13,314 bases of DNA from an uncultured Oscillospiraceae bacterium (GCA_902465325.1 CABQMV010000051.1:1-13314), one strand, 5' to 3'. Numbered from the stretch's first letter, positions 6,452 to 13,220 are shown. Numbers and translations are program-made. The notes: a model not told the origin generated them from the letters alone.

Positions 6452-7876
6452 ATGAAATTGGCAGACAAAAAGAACCTTGAAATTGAATATATGGCAAAGA
6501 GTACTTGGGAGACCATGTCGGCAGCCCAGACAAAAAAAGTCATGGCATTTGGTAAAGGATATTTGGATTTTCTGAATACAGTCCGTACAGAACGGCAGGC
6601 TTCGGATTTTATCATTGAAAAGGCTGTAAAGGCGGGGTATAAGGATTTTGCCGATGTAATTGCCGGGAAAAAAGTTTATGTTCCCGGGGAAAAATATTAT
6701 TACACCATCCATGGAAAATCTGTAATTTTAGCTGTTACCGGCACAGAGGATCCTGCACAGGGAGTCAATATTGTGGGCTCTCATATTGATGCGCCGCGGC
6801 TGGACCTGAAACCCAATCCTTTATATGAGGAAAAGGGCTTTGCCTACGGAAAGACGCATTATTACGGAGGCATCAAAAAATATCAGTGGACGGCGATTCC
6901 GCTGATTATGGTTGGAGTGATTTTTACAAAAGACGGAAGGCGTGTGGATATTTCTATTGGAGACAAGGACGGCGATCCTATGTTTACCATTACGGATTTG
7001 CTGCCTCATTTGGCTGCCGAACAGATGAAAAAGGGGGCCTCTGAGTTTATCCCTGCCGAGAACCTGAACCTGCTTTTGGGATCGATTCCTTTGGAAAAAG
7101 AAGATGCTAGTTACAGTGTGAAGTCTTATATTATTGATTATCTATATCGGGAATACGGCATTGTTCAGCGGGATTTGGCTTCTGCGGAAATTGAAATTGT
7201 TCCGGCTTTTAAGGCTTGTGATATTGGCCTTGACCGGAGCTTTACCGGCGCGTATGCCCAAGATGACAGGGTGTGTGCCTATGCGTCTCTTATGGCGATT
7301 TTAAATCTTAAGAAGCCTGTTAAGAGAACGGCTCTGTGTTATTTTTCAGATAAAGAAGAGGTTGGCAGCATGGGAAATACCGGTGCCAGAAGTACAGCGT
7401 TTGAGAACTTTATGGCAGAGCTCTGTTTTGCGTACAGCAGTGAGCACAGTGAAATCCGGGCCCGCAGGGCCCTGGCGGCCTCTAACATGCTTTCTGCCGA
7501 TGTATCCGGCGGATACGATCCTATTTACGCAGAGGCCTTTGATCAATATAATGCTGCTTATTTAGGCAGGGGAATTGCTATGGAGAAATATACGGGCTCT
7601 CGGGGAAAGTCCGGGGCCAGCGATGCCAATCCGGAGTTTATTGCCCGGGTAACCGCTGTTTTCGATAAGGCAGGGATTCCCTGGCAGATTTCGGAGCTGG
7701 GGCGGATGGATTTAGGCGGAGGCGGAACGATCGCTCAGTATATGGCGGATCTGGGGATTCAGATTATTGACTGCGGAGTGCCGGTTTTGTCTATGCACGC
7801 TCCTTTTGAGGTAACCTCCAAGGCAGATGTATACTGGACTTATAAAGGCTATGAGGTATTTTTAAAAGAAATGTAG
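6452..7876 (+). CDS. M18 family metallo-aminopeptidase (aspartyl aminopeptidase type)
   Basis: The 474-residue enzyme belongs to the M18 family of dinuclear zinc aminopeptidases, large oligomeric cytoplasmic enzymes that release N-terminal residues, often acidic ones, from peptides. Metal and catalytic residues can be placed: H111 and D113 in GSHIDAPRLD, D271/D272 in QDDRV, E302/E303 in DKEEVGS, and H449 in SMHAPFEV near the C-terminus. SGASDANPEF and the YYGGIKKYQW segment are also typical. The length agrees with the family. ATG 6452 lies only 4 bases from AAGGAG (6442-6447); an in-frame TTG at 6458 has better spacing and is a possible alternative. With the preceding aminotransferase it probably forms a two-gene unit in peptide and amino-acid use. 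Substrate preference is not proven. Confidence 0.93.
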   Translation: MKLADKKNLEIEYMAKSTWETMSAAQTKKVMAFGKGYLDFLNTVRTERQASDFIIEKAVKAGYKDFADVIAGKKVYVPGEKYYYTIHGKSVILAVTGTEDPAQGVNIVGSHIDAPRLDLKPNPLYEEKGFAYGKTHYYGGIKKYQWTAIPLIMVGVIFTKDGRRVDISIGDKDGDPMFTITDLLPHLAAEQMKKGASEFIPAENLNLLLGSIPLEKEDASYSVKSYIIDYLYREYGIVQRDLASAEIEIVPAFKACDIGLDRSFTGAYAQDDRVCAYASLMAILNLKKPVKRTALCYFSDKEEVGSMGNTGARSTAFENFMAELCFAYSSEHSEIRARRALAASNMLSADVSGGYDPIYAEAFDQYNAAYLGRGIAMEKYTGSRGKSGASDANPEFIARVTAVFDKAGIPWQISELGRMDLGGGGTIAQYMADLGIQIIDCGVPVLSMHAPFEVTSKADVYWTYKGYEVFLKEM

Positions 7877-7879
7877 CCG

Positions 7880-7908
7880 TTGACATTTTACCGGCAGCGT
7901 AGTATCAT
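7880..7908 (+). promoter_or_regulatory. Promoter of the TPP-riboswitch/thi transporter operon
   Basis: TTGACA (7880-7885), a 17-base spacer and TATCAT (7903-7908). It begins 3 bases after the peptidase stop codon, and the predicted start (near 7915) falls directly before the riboswitch aptamer. Confidence 0.85.
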
Positions 7909-7912
7909 ATTA

Positions 7913-8072
7913 GCCGACAGGGGAGCTGAAGCGATTCGGCTGAGAGTAAGACTGCTACGGTCTTAGACCCTATTAACCTGATCCGGGTAATGCCGGCGTA
8001 GGAAGGGACAGAAAGATAATAACTGCAGGTGTTATCAATCACTTCCTATACAGGGAAGTGATTTTTCATTTT
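7913..8072 (+). promoter_or_regulatory. TPP riboswitch (THI element) with transcriptional expression platform
   Basis: The aptamer (about 7913-8011) shows the conserved TPP core: GGGGAGC (7920-7926), GGCTGAGAG (7938-7946), GACCCT (from 7967), ACCTGATCCGGGTAATGCC and GGCGTAGGAAG (to 8005). P3 is an almost perfect stem, AGCTGAA-GCGA-UUCGGCU. A second stem from TAAGAC/GTCTTA forms P3a, and CCGG/CCGG closes the pyrophosphate-side arm. TAGGAAG at the aptamer's 3' end (7999-8005) is exactly complementary to CTTCCTA (8042-8048) in the left arm and loop of the downstream terminator. Thus an antiterminator and the aptamer/terminator pair exclude each other, and TPP should switch transcription off. The P1 closing stem is not obvious by eye. 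The element precedes thiamine-related transport genes, which supports the call. Confidence 0.95.
8037..8072 (+). terminator. Intrinsic terminator of the TPP riboswitch
   Basis: A perfect 10-bp stem (AATCACTTCC at 8037-8046 with GGAAGTGATT at 8054-8063) encloses a 7-base loop and runs into the T-rich tract TTTTTCATTTT (8062-8072). It lies between the aptamer and the first gene of the operon, as expected for attenuation control. Confidence 0.92.
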
Positions 8073-8105
8073 CCCTGAAATTTATATTAGAAGGGATGAT
8101 TTTGT

Positions 8106-8402
8106 ATGAATGCAAGCGTAGCAATCCAGGTTCTGCCTGGAGTCAGCGAGGAAAAGGAGCTGGTTCGTATTGTGGACCAGGTAATCGCCTACATAAAGAG
8201 CACGGGCCTGAAATGCTCCGTAGGCCCTTTTGAAACGACAATCGAAGGGGATTACGATCAGCTTATGGACATTGTAAAGGAATGCCAGAAGGTAGCTGTT
8301 GGTGCAGGCTGTGTCAGTGTTTCCGCTTATATAAAGGTTGTCTATAAGCCTCAGGGCCATGTGCTTTCCATTGATGAAAAAATTACAAAACATCATCAGT
8401 AA
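8106..8402 (+). CDS. MTH1187-type thiamine-binding protein (Thiamine_BP, formerly DUF77)
   Basis: The 98-residue protein has the compact ferredoxin-like fold pattern of the MTH1187/YkoF group: an N-terminal strand (ASVAIQVLPG), a helix (EKELVRIVDQVIAYIKSTGL), strands (CSVGPFETTIEGDYDQLM), a second helix (IVKECQKVAVGAG) and a final strand (SVSAYIKVVYK). Members bind thiamine or related molecules and often accompany thiamine-pathway transporters. The ATG at 8106 lies 10 bases after AAGGG (8091-8095). It is the first gene after the TPP switch, and its end overlaps the permease gene. Whether it delivers the ligand, buffers it or senses it is unknown. Confidence 0.9.
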   Translation: MNASVAIQVLPGVSEEKELVRIVDQVIAYIKSTGLKCSVGPFETTIEGDYDQLMDIVKECQKVAVGAGCVSVSAYIKVVYKPQGHVLSIDEKITKHHQ

Positions 8403-9162
8403 AGCGGCACCGTTTGTTACGGTATTTCTTATCTTACTGATTTGGCTTTTTATAAGTGATTCGGGCCTGATTCCTAAATTTATGCTGCCGTCTCCTGTCA
8501 ACGTGGTGAAAGCCTTTATAAAGGATTTTTCTCTGCTAATGGAGCATGCTGCCGTTACACTGCAGGAGGCGGGCTACGGATTCTTGATCGGCTTTGCGAT
8601 TGCCCTTGTGACGGCGACTCTGATGGACCGTTTTTCTATTGTCTATAAAGCCGTTTATCCGGTGCTGGTGGTAACGCAGACCATACCGTCTATTGCCATT
8701 GCCCCTTTGCTGGTATTGTGGATGGGCTTTGGTATGGCGCCTAAAATCACGCTGGTGGTTATTACTACCTTTTTCCCCATTACAATTGGTCTCTTAAATG
8801 GACTGCAAAGTGCGGACAAAGATGCAATTGATTTGTTCAGGGCCATGGGGGCCGGGAGAATGCAGATTTATCGCCATATCAAGTTTCCTGCGGCTCTGGG
8901 ACAGATGTTTGGGGGGCTGCGGATCGCAGCGGCCTATTCTGTAGTAGGCGCTGTTATATCGGAATGGCTGGGGGGCTTCAGCGGACTTGGCGTATATATG
9001 ACTCGTGTAAAAAAGGCCTATTCCTTTGATAAGATGTTTGCCGTTATTGTATTTATTTCTGTAATCAGTCTTCTGCTGATGTACTTTATTTCTCTGTTGG
9101 AAAAAGCAGCTATGCCGTGGACGAGAAAACGAAACCAAAAGAAAGGAAAAAATAAAAAATGA
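8374..9162 (+). CDS. thiX: ABC transporter permease ThiX (thiamine precursor uptake)
   Basis: The 262-residue integral membrane protein belongs to the SsuC/TauC/ThiX permease group. Hydrophobic segments can be placed at about 13-28, 66-83, 90-114, 124-144, 182-200 and 220-243. The cytoplasmic EAA loop that docks with the ATPase is at about 150-173 (DAIDLFRAMGAGRMQIYRHI followed by KFP). The C-terminus is very basic (RKRNQKKGKNKK). The start is uncertain: ATG 8374 gives the typical MKKL N-terminus but has a weak ribosome site; ATG 8359 and TTG 8338 are in-frame alternatives. All of them overlap the preceding gene, so coupling is likely. Its stop overlaps the ThiY start by ATGA. ThiX as the name rests on the riboswitch and the ThiY neighbour. 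Confidence 0.9.
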   Translation: MKKLQNIISKAAPFVTVFLILLIWLFISDSGLIPKFMLPSPVNVVKAFIKDFSLLMEHAAVTLQEAGYGFLIGFAIALVTATLMDRFSIVYKAVYPVLVVTQTIPSIAIAPLLVLWMGFGMAPKITLVVITTFFPITIGLLNGLQSADKDAIDLFRAMGAGRMQIYRHIKFPAALGQMFGGLRIAAAYSVVGAVISEWLGGFSGLGVYMTRVKKAYSFDKMFAVIVFISVISLLLMYFISLLEKAAMPWTRKRNQKKGKNKK

Positions 9163-10181
9163 AAAAGAAAATAGCTTGTGTCATATTAACCATTTTGACC
9201 GTTTTTTCTCTGTCTGCCTGTAAAGGTGGTCAGGAAGAGGGAAAGGGAGGCAGCGCGGCCTCTCCCAATGCCAAAAATACCGAGATTACCTTTTGTCTGG
9301 ACTGGACTCCCAATACAAACCATACAGGTCTTTACGTAGCGCTGGAAAAGGGTTATTTTAAAGAAGCCGGTTTGGATGTGACCATTGTACAGCCTGCAGA
9401 AAGCACATCGGCTCTTATGGTAGCCGGCGGACAGGCGCAGTTTGGAATTGAGGCGCAAGATACCATGGCTTCTGCTTTAATTGGCGAGAGTCCCTTGGGG
9501 ATTACTGCGGTTGCTTCTATTCTTCAGCATAATACATCGGGGATTATGTCTTTGAAAGGCAGCGGTATTGACAGTCCTAAGGGCCTGGAAGAGAAACAGT
9601 ATTCTACCTGGGACAGTCCGATTGAGCTGGCAATGCTTAAATATTTGGTAAATAAAGACGGCGGTGACTTTGACCGTGTAAAATTAATTCCCAATACAAT
9701 AACGGATGAGCCCGGTGCTTTAAAAGAAAAACAGACGGATGCCATCTGGGTATTTTACGGTTGGGGCGGAATTTATGCGGAAAAGCAGGGGGTTGACATT
9801 GATTTCTTTGATTTCATATCACTGGATTCAGTTTTTGATTACTATACGCCGGTTATCATAGCCAATAATGACTTTCTGAAAGAGAATCCTTCGGCGGCCA
9901 AGGCCTTTCTTGCTGCTGTGAAAAAAGGGTATGAATACGCGATTTCCAATCCGGAGGATGCCGCGCAGATTTTAATCAGACAGGTTCCCGAAATTGGCAG
10001 CGAGGATTTTATTGTTTCCAGCCAAACCTGGTTGTCTAAACAATATCAGGCAGATGCTGCTTCCTGGGGAATCATTGATGCAGACAGATGGAATGCTTTC
10101 TACCAATGGCTGAATGACAATAATCTGGTGGAAAGTCCGCTGGCTGAAAATGCGGGATTTTCAATGGATTATCTGGAGTGA
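9159..10181 (+). CDS. thiY: Substrate-binding lipoprotein ThiY (NMT1/THI5-like)
   Basis: The 340-residue extracytoplasmic binding protein has a lipoprotein signal with the lipobox LSAC (Cys21), then a low-complexity Gly/Glu/Ser tether. The NMT1/THI5-like domain follows: FCLDWTPNTNHTG (45-57) and LYVALEKGYFKEAGLDV match the pyrimidine-binding ThiY proteins, which recognise N-formyl-aminopyrimidine or HMP. Later family features include VAGGQAQFGIEAQD and WDSPIELAMLKYL. It would capture the ligand outside the cell for ThiX/ThiZ. ATGA overlap with the permease suggests coupled translation at matched levels. ThiZ follows after 3 bases. The group (pyrimidine-type ThiY) is well supported; the exact ligand (formyl-aminopyrimidine, HMP or thiamine) is not. 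Confidence 0.93.
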   Translation: MKKKIACVILTILTVFSLSACKGGQEEGKGGSAASPNAKNTEITFCLDWTPNTNHTGLYVALEKGYFKEAGLDVTIVQPAESTSALMVAGGQAQFGIEAQDTMASALIGESPLGITAVASILQHNTSGIMSLKGSGIDSPKGLEEKQYSTWDSPIELAMLKYLVNKDGGDFDRVKLIPNTITDEPGALKEKQTDAIWVFYGWGGIYAEKQGVDIDFFDFISLDSVFDYYTPVIIANNDFLKENPSAAKAFLAAVKKGYEYAISNPEDAAQILIRQVPEIGSEDFIVSSQTWLSKQYQADAASWGIIDADRWNAFYQWLNDNNLVESPLAENAGFSMDYLE

Positions 10182-10184
10182 GGC

Positions 10185-10946
10185 ATGAAACCGGAGCTGG
10201 AAGCAAAAAATTTATATCAGTCCTTTGGACAGAAGCAGGTGCTGGATTCGGTGGGCGTCTCTCTGTCCAAAGGCGAACTGGTGTGTGTCCTTGGCGTAAG
10301 CGGCGTGGGGAAGACGACTCTTTTTCACATACTGTCGGGCCTTCTGAGGCCGGACCGGGGCAGTGTGGAATTCAGAGGGCAGGAGATTACGGGAAAGCCT
10401 GGTAAAATCAGTTATATGCTCCAGAAGGATTTGCTGCTGCCCTATAAGAAGGTAGGGGAAAATGCTGCAATGCCCTTGATTTTAAAGGGTATGAGCAAGA
10501 AAAATGCACTTTCTCATATTCATCCCCTGTTTGAGGAATTTGGAATAGAGAATACACAGGAGCTGTATCCCCATGAGCTTTCAGGGGGAATGCGGCAGCG
10601 GGCGGCATTGCTCCGGACTTATGTAGCCTCTGAGGGAGTGGCTTTACTGGACGAACCCTTCAGCGCACTGGATACAATTACAAAAGGTAAAATACACAGT
10701 TGGTTTCTGGATATTATGGAGAAAATTGATTTGTCGGTGCTATTTATTACTCACGATATTGACGAGGCGGTTTTGCTGTCTGACCGTATTTATATTCTTG
10801 GCGGGTCCCCGGGCAGGGTGGTAAAGGAGATTGAAATTTGTGAGTCTAAGCCCAGAAGGTCGGATTTTAATTTGACTGGACATTTTCTGGAATATAAAAA
10901 GGAGATCGTAAGCGCTCTTGCCAGCACACCGGATTTAGGTATATAA
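10185..10946 (+). CDS. thiZ: ABC transporter ATPase ThiZ
   Basis: The 253-residue ATPase would power import through ThiX. All nucleotide-binding motifs are intact: Walker A GVSGVGKTT (37-45), Q-loop Q80, signature LSGGM (132-136), Walker B ALLDEP with D156-E157, D-loop SALD and H-loop H190 (FITHDIDEA). It belongs to the SsuB/TauB/ThiZ group that pairs with this kind of permease. GGAGTGAGG overlapping the thiY stop supplies the ribosome site. It is the last gene of the riboswitch unit; a new promoter begins within its final codons (10918). No intrinsic terminator was seen after it, so read-through into the next gene is possible. Confidence 0.93.
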   Translation: MKPELEAKNLYQSFGQKQVLDSVGVSLSKGELVCVLGVSGVGKTTLFHILSGLLRPDRGSVEFRGQEITGKPGKISYMLQKDLLLPYKKVGENAAMPLILKGMSKKNALSHIHPLFEEFGIENTQELYPHELSGGMRQRAALLRTYVASEGVALLDEPFSALDTITKGKIHSWFLDIMEKIDLSVLFITHDIDEAVLLSDRIYILGGSPGRVVKEIEICESKPRRSDFNLTGHFLEYKKEIVSALASTPDLGI

Positions 10947-10947
10947 T
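10918..10947 (+). promoter_or_regulatory. Promoter for the small membrane protein-trpS unit
   Basis: TTGCCA (10918-10923), an 18-base spacer and a perfect TATAAT (10942-10947), overlapping the end of thiZ. The start would be near 10954, just before AAGGAGG (10961-10967). Confidence 0.78.
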
Positions 10948-10978
10948 ATTCACAAAAATAAAGGAGGCCGTTTTTCAG

Positions 10979-11248
10979 ATGAACGCCATAGAAAAGAATG
11001 AGATTATACAGCTGCCGGAGAAGTACAGACCTCTGAGCGCGTGGGCCTATTTTGGATATTCTATCCTTTTTTCCATACCGATTGTGGGCTTGGTCTGTCT
11101 GATTGTGTTTGCGCTGAGCAGTACTAACATTAACCGCAGAAGCTATGCCAGGTCTTTCTTCTGTCTGTATATTATATGGGGCGTTCTTATTCTGATTCTG
11201 TCTGTTACCGGCGGATTTGCTGCTTTGGTTGCTGCGCTCACCAAATAA
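10979..11248 (+). CDS. Small two-helix membrane protein of unknown function
   Basis: The 89-residue protein has a polar N-terminus with EKYRPLSAWAYFGY (14-27), a hydrophobic helix (about 28-47), a short polar loop with SSTNINRRSYARS (47-59) and a second helix (about 60-86). The NINRRSYARSF segment recalls small conserved Clostridia membrane proteins that are often labelled as permeases without good reason; I assign no function. AAGGAGG (10961-10967) lies 11 bases before the ATG. It has its own promoter and ends 25 bases before trpS, so the two are probably co-transcribed. A role with the thi transporter is possible from position only and is not supported by motifs. Confidence 0.8.
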   Translation: MNAIEKNEIIQLPEKYRPLSAWAYFGYSILFSIPIVGLVCLIVFALSSTNINRRSYARSFFCLYIIWGVLILILSVTGGFAALVAALTK

Positions 11249-11273
11249 CGGCGGGAAACGGAGAATTTTATCA

Positions 11274-12269
11274 ATGAGTGAGAAAAAAAGAATTTTTAGT
11301 GGGGTTCAGCCTTCCGGTAATCTTACTTTGGGAAATTACTTAGGGGCTCTGAGGAATTTTTCGCTGCTTCAGGAGGATTATGAGTGCATCTATTGTGTAG
11401 TGGATATGCACTCTATTACGGTTCGCCAGGACCCGGAGGCTCTGCGCAGACAGTCCTATTCTGTGCTGGCGCTGTATCTGGCCTGCGGCCTGGATCCAGA
11501 CAAAAATGTTTTATTTTTACAGTCGCATGTTCCGGGACATGCGGAGCTGGGTTGGATTTTAAACTGTTTTACGTACATGGGTGAGCTGAATCGAATGACC
11601 CAGTTTAAGGATAAGTCCAAAAGACATGCGGACAATATCAATGGAGGTCTCTATACCTATCCGGTATTGATGGCTGCGGATATTTTGCTGTATCAGGCGG
11701 ATTTGGTTCCTATTGGGCAGGACCAGAAGCAGCATTTGGAGTTGGCCAGGAATGTAGCCCAGCGCTTTAATAAAATATATGGAGATACCTTTGTGATACC
11801 GGAGCCTTTTATTCCTAAAACAGGCGCTAAAATTATGAGTCTGCAGGAGCCGGACAAAAAGATGTCCAAGTCCGACGAAAACGCCAATAATTATATTTTG
11901 ATTACTGAGGAAGAGGCTTCTATCATTAAGAAGTTTAAAAAGGCAGTTACAGATTCCGGCAGTGAAATTGTATATGATGAGGTCAATAAACCGGGAATCA
12001 GTAATTTAATGAAAATTTATGCTTCTATTAAGTCTCAAACGGTAGAGACAGTGCAGAAGGAGTTTGAGAACAGCCGATACGGAGATTTTAAGCTTGCTGT
12101 AGGAACGGCTGTAGCGGAAACGTTGGCTCCCATCAAAAAGCGGTATGAAGAGCTAATGGCGGATACAGGATATCTTGACGCTGTTTTCAAAAAAAATGCA
12201 CAGAGGGCGCGTTCTCTTTCTGAGCCAACGATTGATCAGGTTTACAGAAAGATAGGTTTTTTGAGATGA
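11274..12269 (+). CDS. trpS: Tryptophanyl-tRNA synthetase
   Basis: This class I synthetase charges tRNA-Trp with tryptophan in the cytoplasm. The 331-residue protein starts MSEKKRIFSGVQPSGNLTLG, where the PSGNLTLGN stretch carries the HIGH-like motif, and it has KMSKS at residues 196-200. Tryptophan-pocket segments such as VVDMHSIT, GELNRMTQFKDKS, YPVLMAADILLYQADLVPIGQDQKQH are recognisable over their known positions. I chose ATG 11274 because GGAGA (11260-11264) lies 9 bases upstream and the N-terminus then fits the family; an upstream in-frame extension overlaps the previous gene and looks spurious. No T-box leader is seen upstream. The stop overlaps the next gene by ATGA. Confidence 0.97.
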   Translation: MSEKKRIFSGVQPSGNLTLGNYLGALRNFSLLQEDYECIYCVVDMHSITVRQDPEALRRQSYSVLALYLACGLDPDKNVLFLQSHVPGHAELGWILNCFTYMGELNRMTQFKDKSKRHADNINGGLYTYPVLMAADILLYQADLVPIGQDQKQHLELARNVAQRFNKIYGDTFVIPEPFIPKTGAKIMSLQEPDKKMSKSDENANNYILITEEEASIIKKFKKAVTDSGSEIVYDEVNKPGISNLMKIYASIKSQTVETVQKEFENSRYGDFKLAVGTAVAETLAPIKKRYEELMADTGYLDAVFKKNAQRARSLSEPTIDQVYRKIGFLR

Positions 12270-12973
12270 AGCGTGTTTTTATCGGGTTTTGTGTTTTATT
12301 CATGTTTTTGTCAGCCTGTCAAATGAATCGGCAGGCTGATGCGATTTTGTACTCTCCTACTGAGCGTATCCAGGCTTCTCCCACAGCGGTGCCGGAGCCT
12401 ACAATAGTACCGGACGATGGCAGCGGCCCTAATGTGATCGGCCTGTACGTCAAGGATAAGGAGAAGGGTGTCCGAAGATTGGTAGAGGATACTTTTGTTA
12501 GTGTCTGGCAGGAGCAGCAGGATATTGAGTGCTTTGAGGTTTTTGCTGCCAGGGAAGCTGAGATTTCTCTTGGCCGGTATCAGAGTGTGTGGCCCATGTA
12601 CTGGGGGGTGTTTCCCAATGCGGCGGCTTATAAGGTTGGCTATTCTCTGGAGCTTTATTTTACTGACGGGATTGTCCAGTCTTGTCTTATAAAAGGCCCT
12701 GCGGACACAAAGTTTTTCTGGGACTTTGTTGAAATCTATCTCTATGATGATGTGCATCAGAAAGAGGGGGTCCGCTACAGCCACCTGACGGAAGAAGATA
12801 TGGAGGAGGATACTTTGTGTACTTCTATTAAACTGACGCCGGGGTCTGAAATTCACCAGGTTGCTTCTATGAAACTCACGGCCTTTACCTATGGCTCTGA
12901 GAGTGACTTTAATCAGGCAGACGGTGCGTTTTTGGGCTTTAATACCACCAGCATTTTGCTTGAAAGAGCCTGA
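12266..12973 (+). CDS. Lipoprotein of unknown function
   Basis: I do not recognise the family of this 235-residue protein. It has a clear lipoprotein signal (MKRVFIGFCVLFMFLSAC, lipobox LSAC, Cys18), then a Pro/Thr/Ser-rich tether (about 30-52, SPTAVPEPTIVP), then a globular, strand-rich domain from GLYVKDK (about 59) to the end, with many aromatic residues in the centre (VWPMYWGVFPNAAAYKVGY, SLELYFTDG, FFWDFVEIYLYDD). It would be anchored on the outer face of the membrane. The ATG overlaps the trpS stop (ATGA), and no strong ribosome site is visible, so translation probably depends on trpS. The nearest other neighbour is uvrB, behind its own promoters. Confidence 0.85.
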   Translation: MKRVFIGFCVLFMFLSACQMNRQADAILYSPTERIQASPTAVPEPTIVPDDGSGPNVIGLYVKDKEKGVRRLVEDTFVSVWQEQQDIECFEVFAAREAEISLGRYQSVWPMYWGVFPNAAAYKVGYSLELYFTDGIVQSCLIKGPADTKFFWDFVEIYLYDDVHQKEGVRYSHLTEEDMEEDTLCTSIKLTPGSEIHQVASMKLTAFTYGSESDFNQADGAFLGFNTTSILLERA

Positions 12974-12991
12974 AGCCTATGGGCTGATTTT

Positions 12992-13065
12992 CTGTTTCGC
13001 CTGAAAGGCCGAAGCACAGGAGATATACTGAAAATGCTGTTTTTTTTGTGGCGAAGGCATTTCAG
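12992..13065 (+). other. Intergenic stretch with imperfect hairpins, no clear terminator
   Basis: Two imperfect stems can be drawn. CTGTTTCGCCT (12992-13002) pairs with AGGCCGAAGCACAG (13006-13019) with bulges. CTGAAAATGC (13028-13037) pairs with GCATTTCAG (13057-13065) with one bulged A. The only long T-run (13040-13047) lies in the loop of the second stem, so neither is a standard intrinsic terminator. A weaker AGCC/GGCT hairpin before GATTTTCTGTTT (about 12975-12997) might end the trpS unit. Confidence 0.3.
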
Positions 13066-13104
13066 CAGCGTTGTAAAAATACAAATTTTGTGGTATACTG
13101 AAAA
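13024..13104 (+). repeat. 11-bp direct repeat TATACTGAAAA, two copies 70 bp apart
   Basis: TATACTGAAAA occurs exactly at 13024-13034 and 13094-13104. Both begin with a -10-like TATACT, so the copies may be alternative promoter elements or a small duplication. The first has only a poor -35 candidate (CTGAAA, 13001-13006). Confidence 0.6.
13071..13099 (+). promoter_or_regulatory. Upstream uvrB promoter (P1)
   Basis: TTGTAA (13071-13076), a 17-base spacer and TATACT (13094-13099), preceded by TG (13091-13092) as an extended -10. The start would be near 13106, which is also the -35 of the second promoter. Confidence 0.65.
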
Positions 13105-13105
13105 C

Positions 13106-13134
13106 TTGACAAAGTAGCCTATAAAGAGTATGAT
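13106..13134 (+). promoter_or_regulatory. Downstream uvrB promoter (P2)
   Basis: TTGACA (13106-13111), a 17-base spacer and TATGAT (13129-13134). The start would be near 13141, at the edge of the LexA-type operator. Confidence 0.85.
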
Positions 13135-13142
13135 TGGCTGGC

Positions 13143-13154
13143 GAACGTTTGTTC
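13143..13154 (+). promoter_or_regulatory. LexA/DinR operator (SOS box) of uvrB
   Basis: GAACGTTTGTTC is an exact GAAC-N4-GTTC inverted repeat, the Gram-positive LexA (DinR) box; the wider CGAAC...GTTCT matches most of the CGAACRNRYGTTYC consensus. It lies 8 bases after the P2 -10, over the predicted transcript start, where bound LexA would block initiation. The following gene, uvrB, is a classic SOS gene. Confidence 0.88.
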
Positions 13155-13220
13155 TAAAAATGTGGTGCGCAGTGTTCTGTATGGACACGGCATATCCGTA
13201 AGCCAGTCGGAGGTTTTGCC

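Noticed and set aside
6143..6712. Minus-strand 189-codon open frame across the aminotransferase-peptidase junction
   Set aside because: Both plus-strand genes are intact and well recognised here; this frame has no ribosome site and no recognisable domain.
11249..11273. Possible T-box or tryptophan attenuator before trpS
   Set aside because: The gap is only 25 bases, and no T-box sequence or specifier hairpin is seen upstream; the preceding gene fills the space.
12311..12856. Minus-strand 181-codon open frame opposite the lipoprotein
   Set aside because: The plus-strand frame has a lipobox signal peptide and ATGA coupling with trpS; the minus-strand frame has neither a start signal nor a plausible composition.
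13134..13206. Stem between GGCTGGC (about 13136-13142) and GCCAGTC (about 13202-13208) upstream of uvrB
   Set aside because: The left arm is mostly upstream of the predicted P2 transcript start, so only P1 RNA could form it; there is no T-run and it overlaps the operator region. Likely chance.
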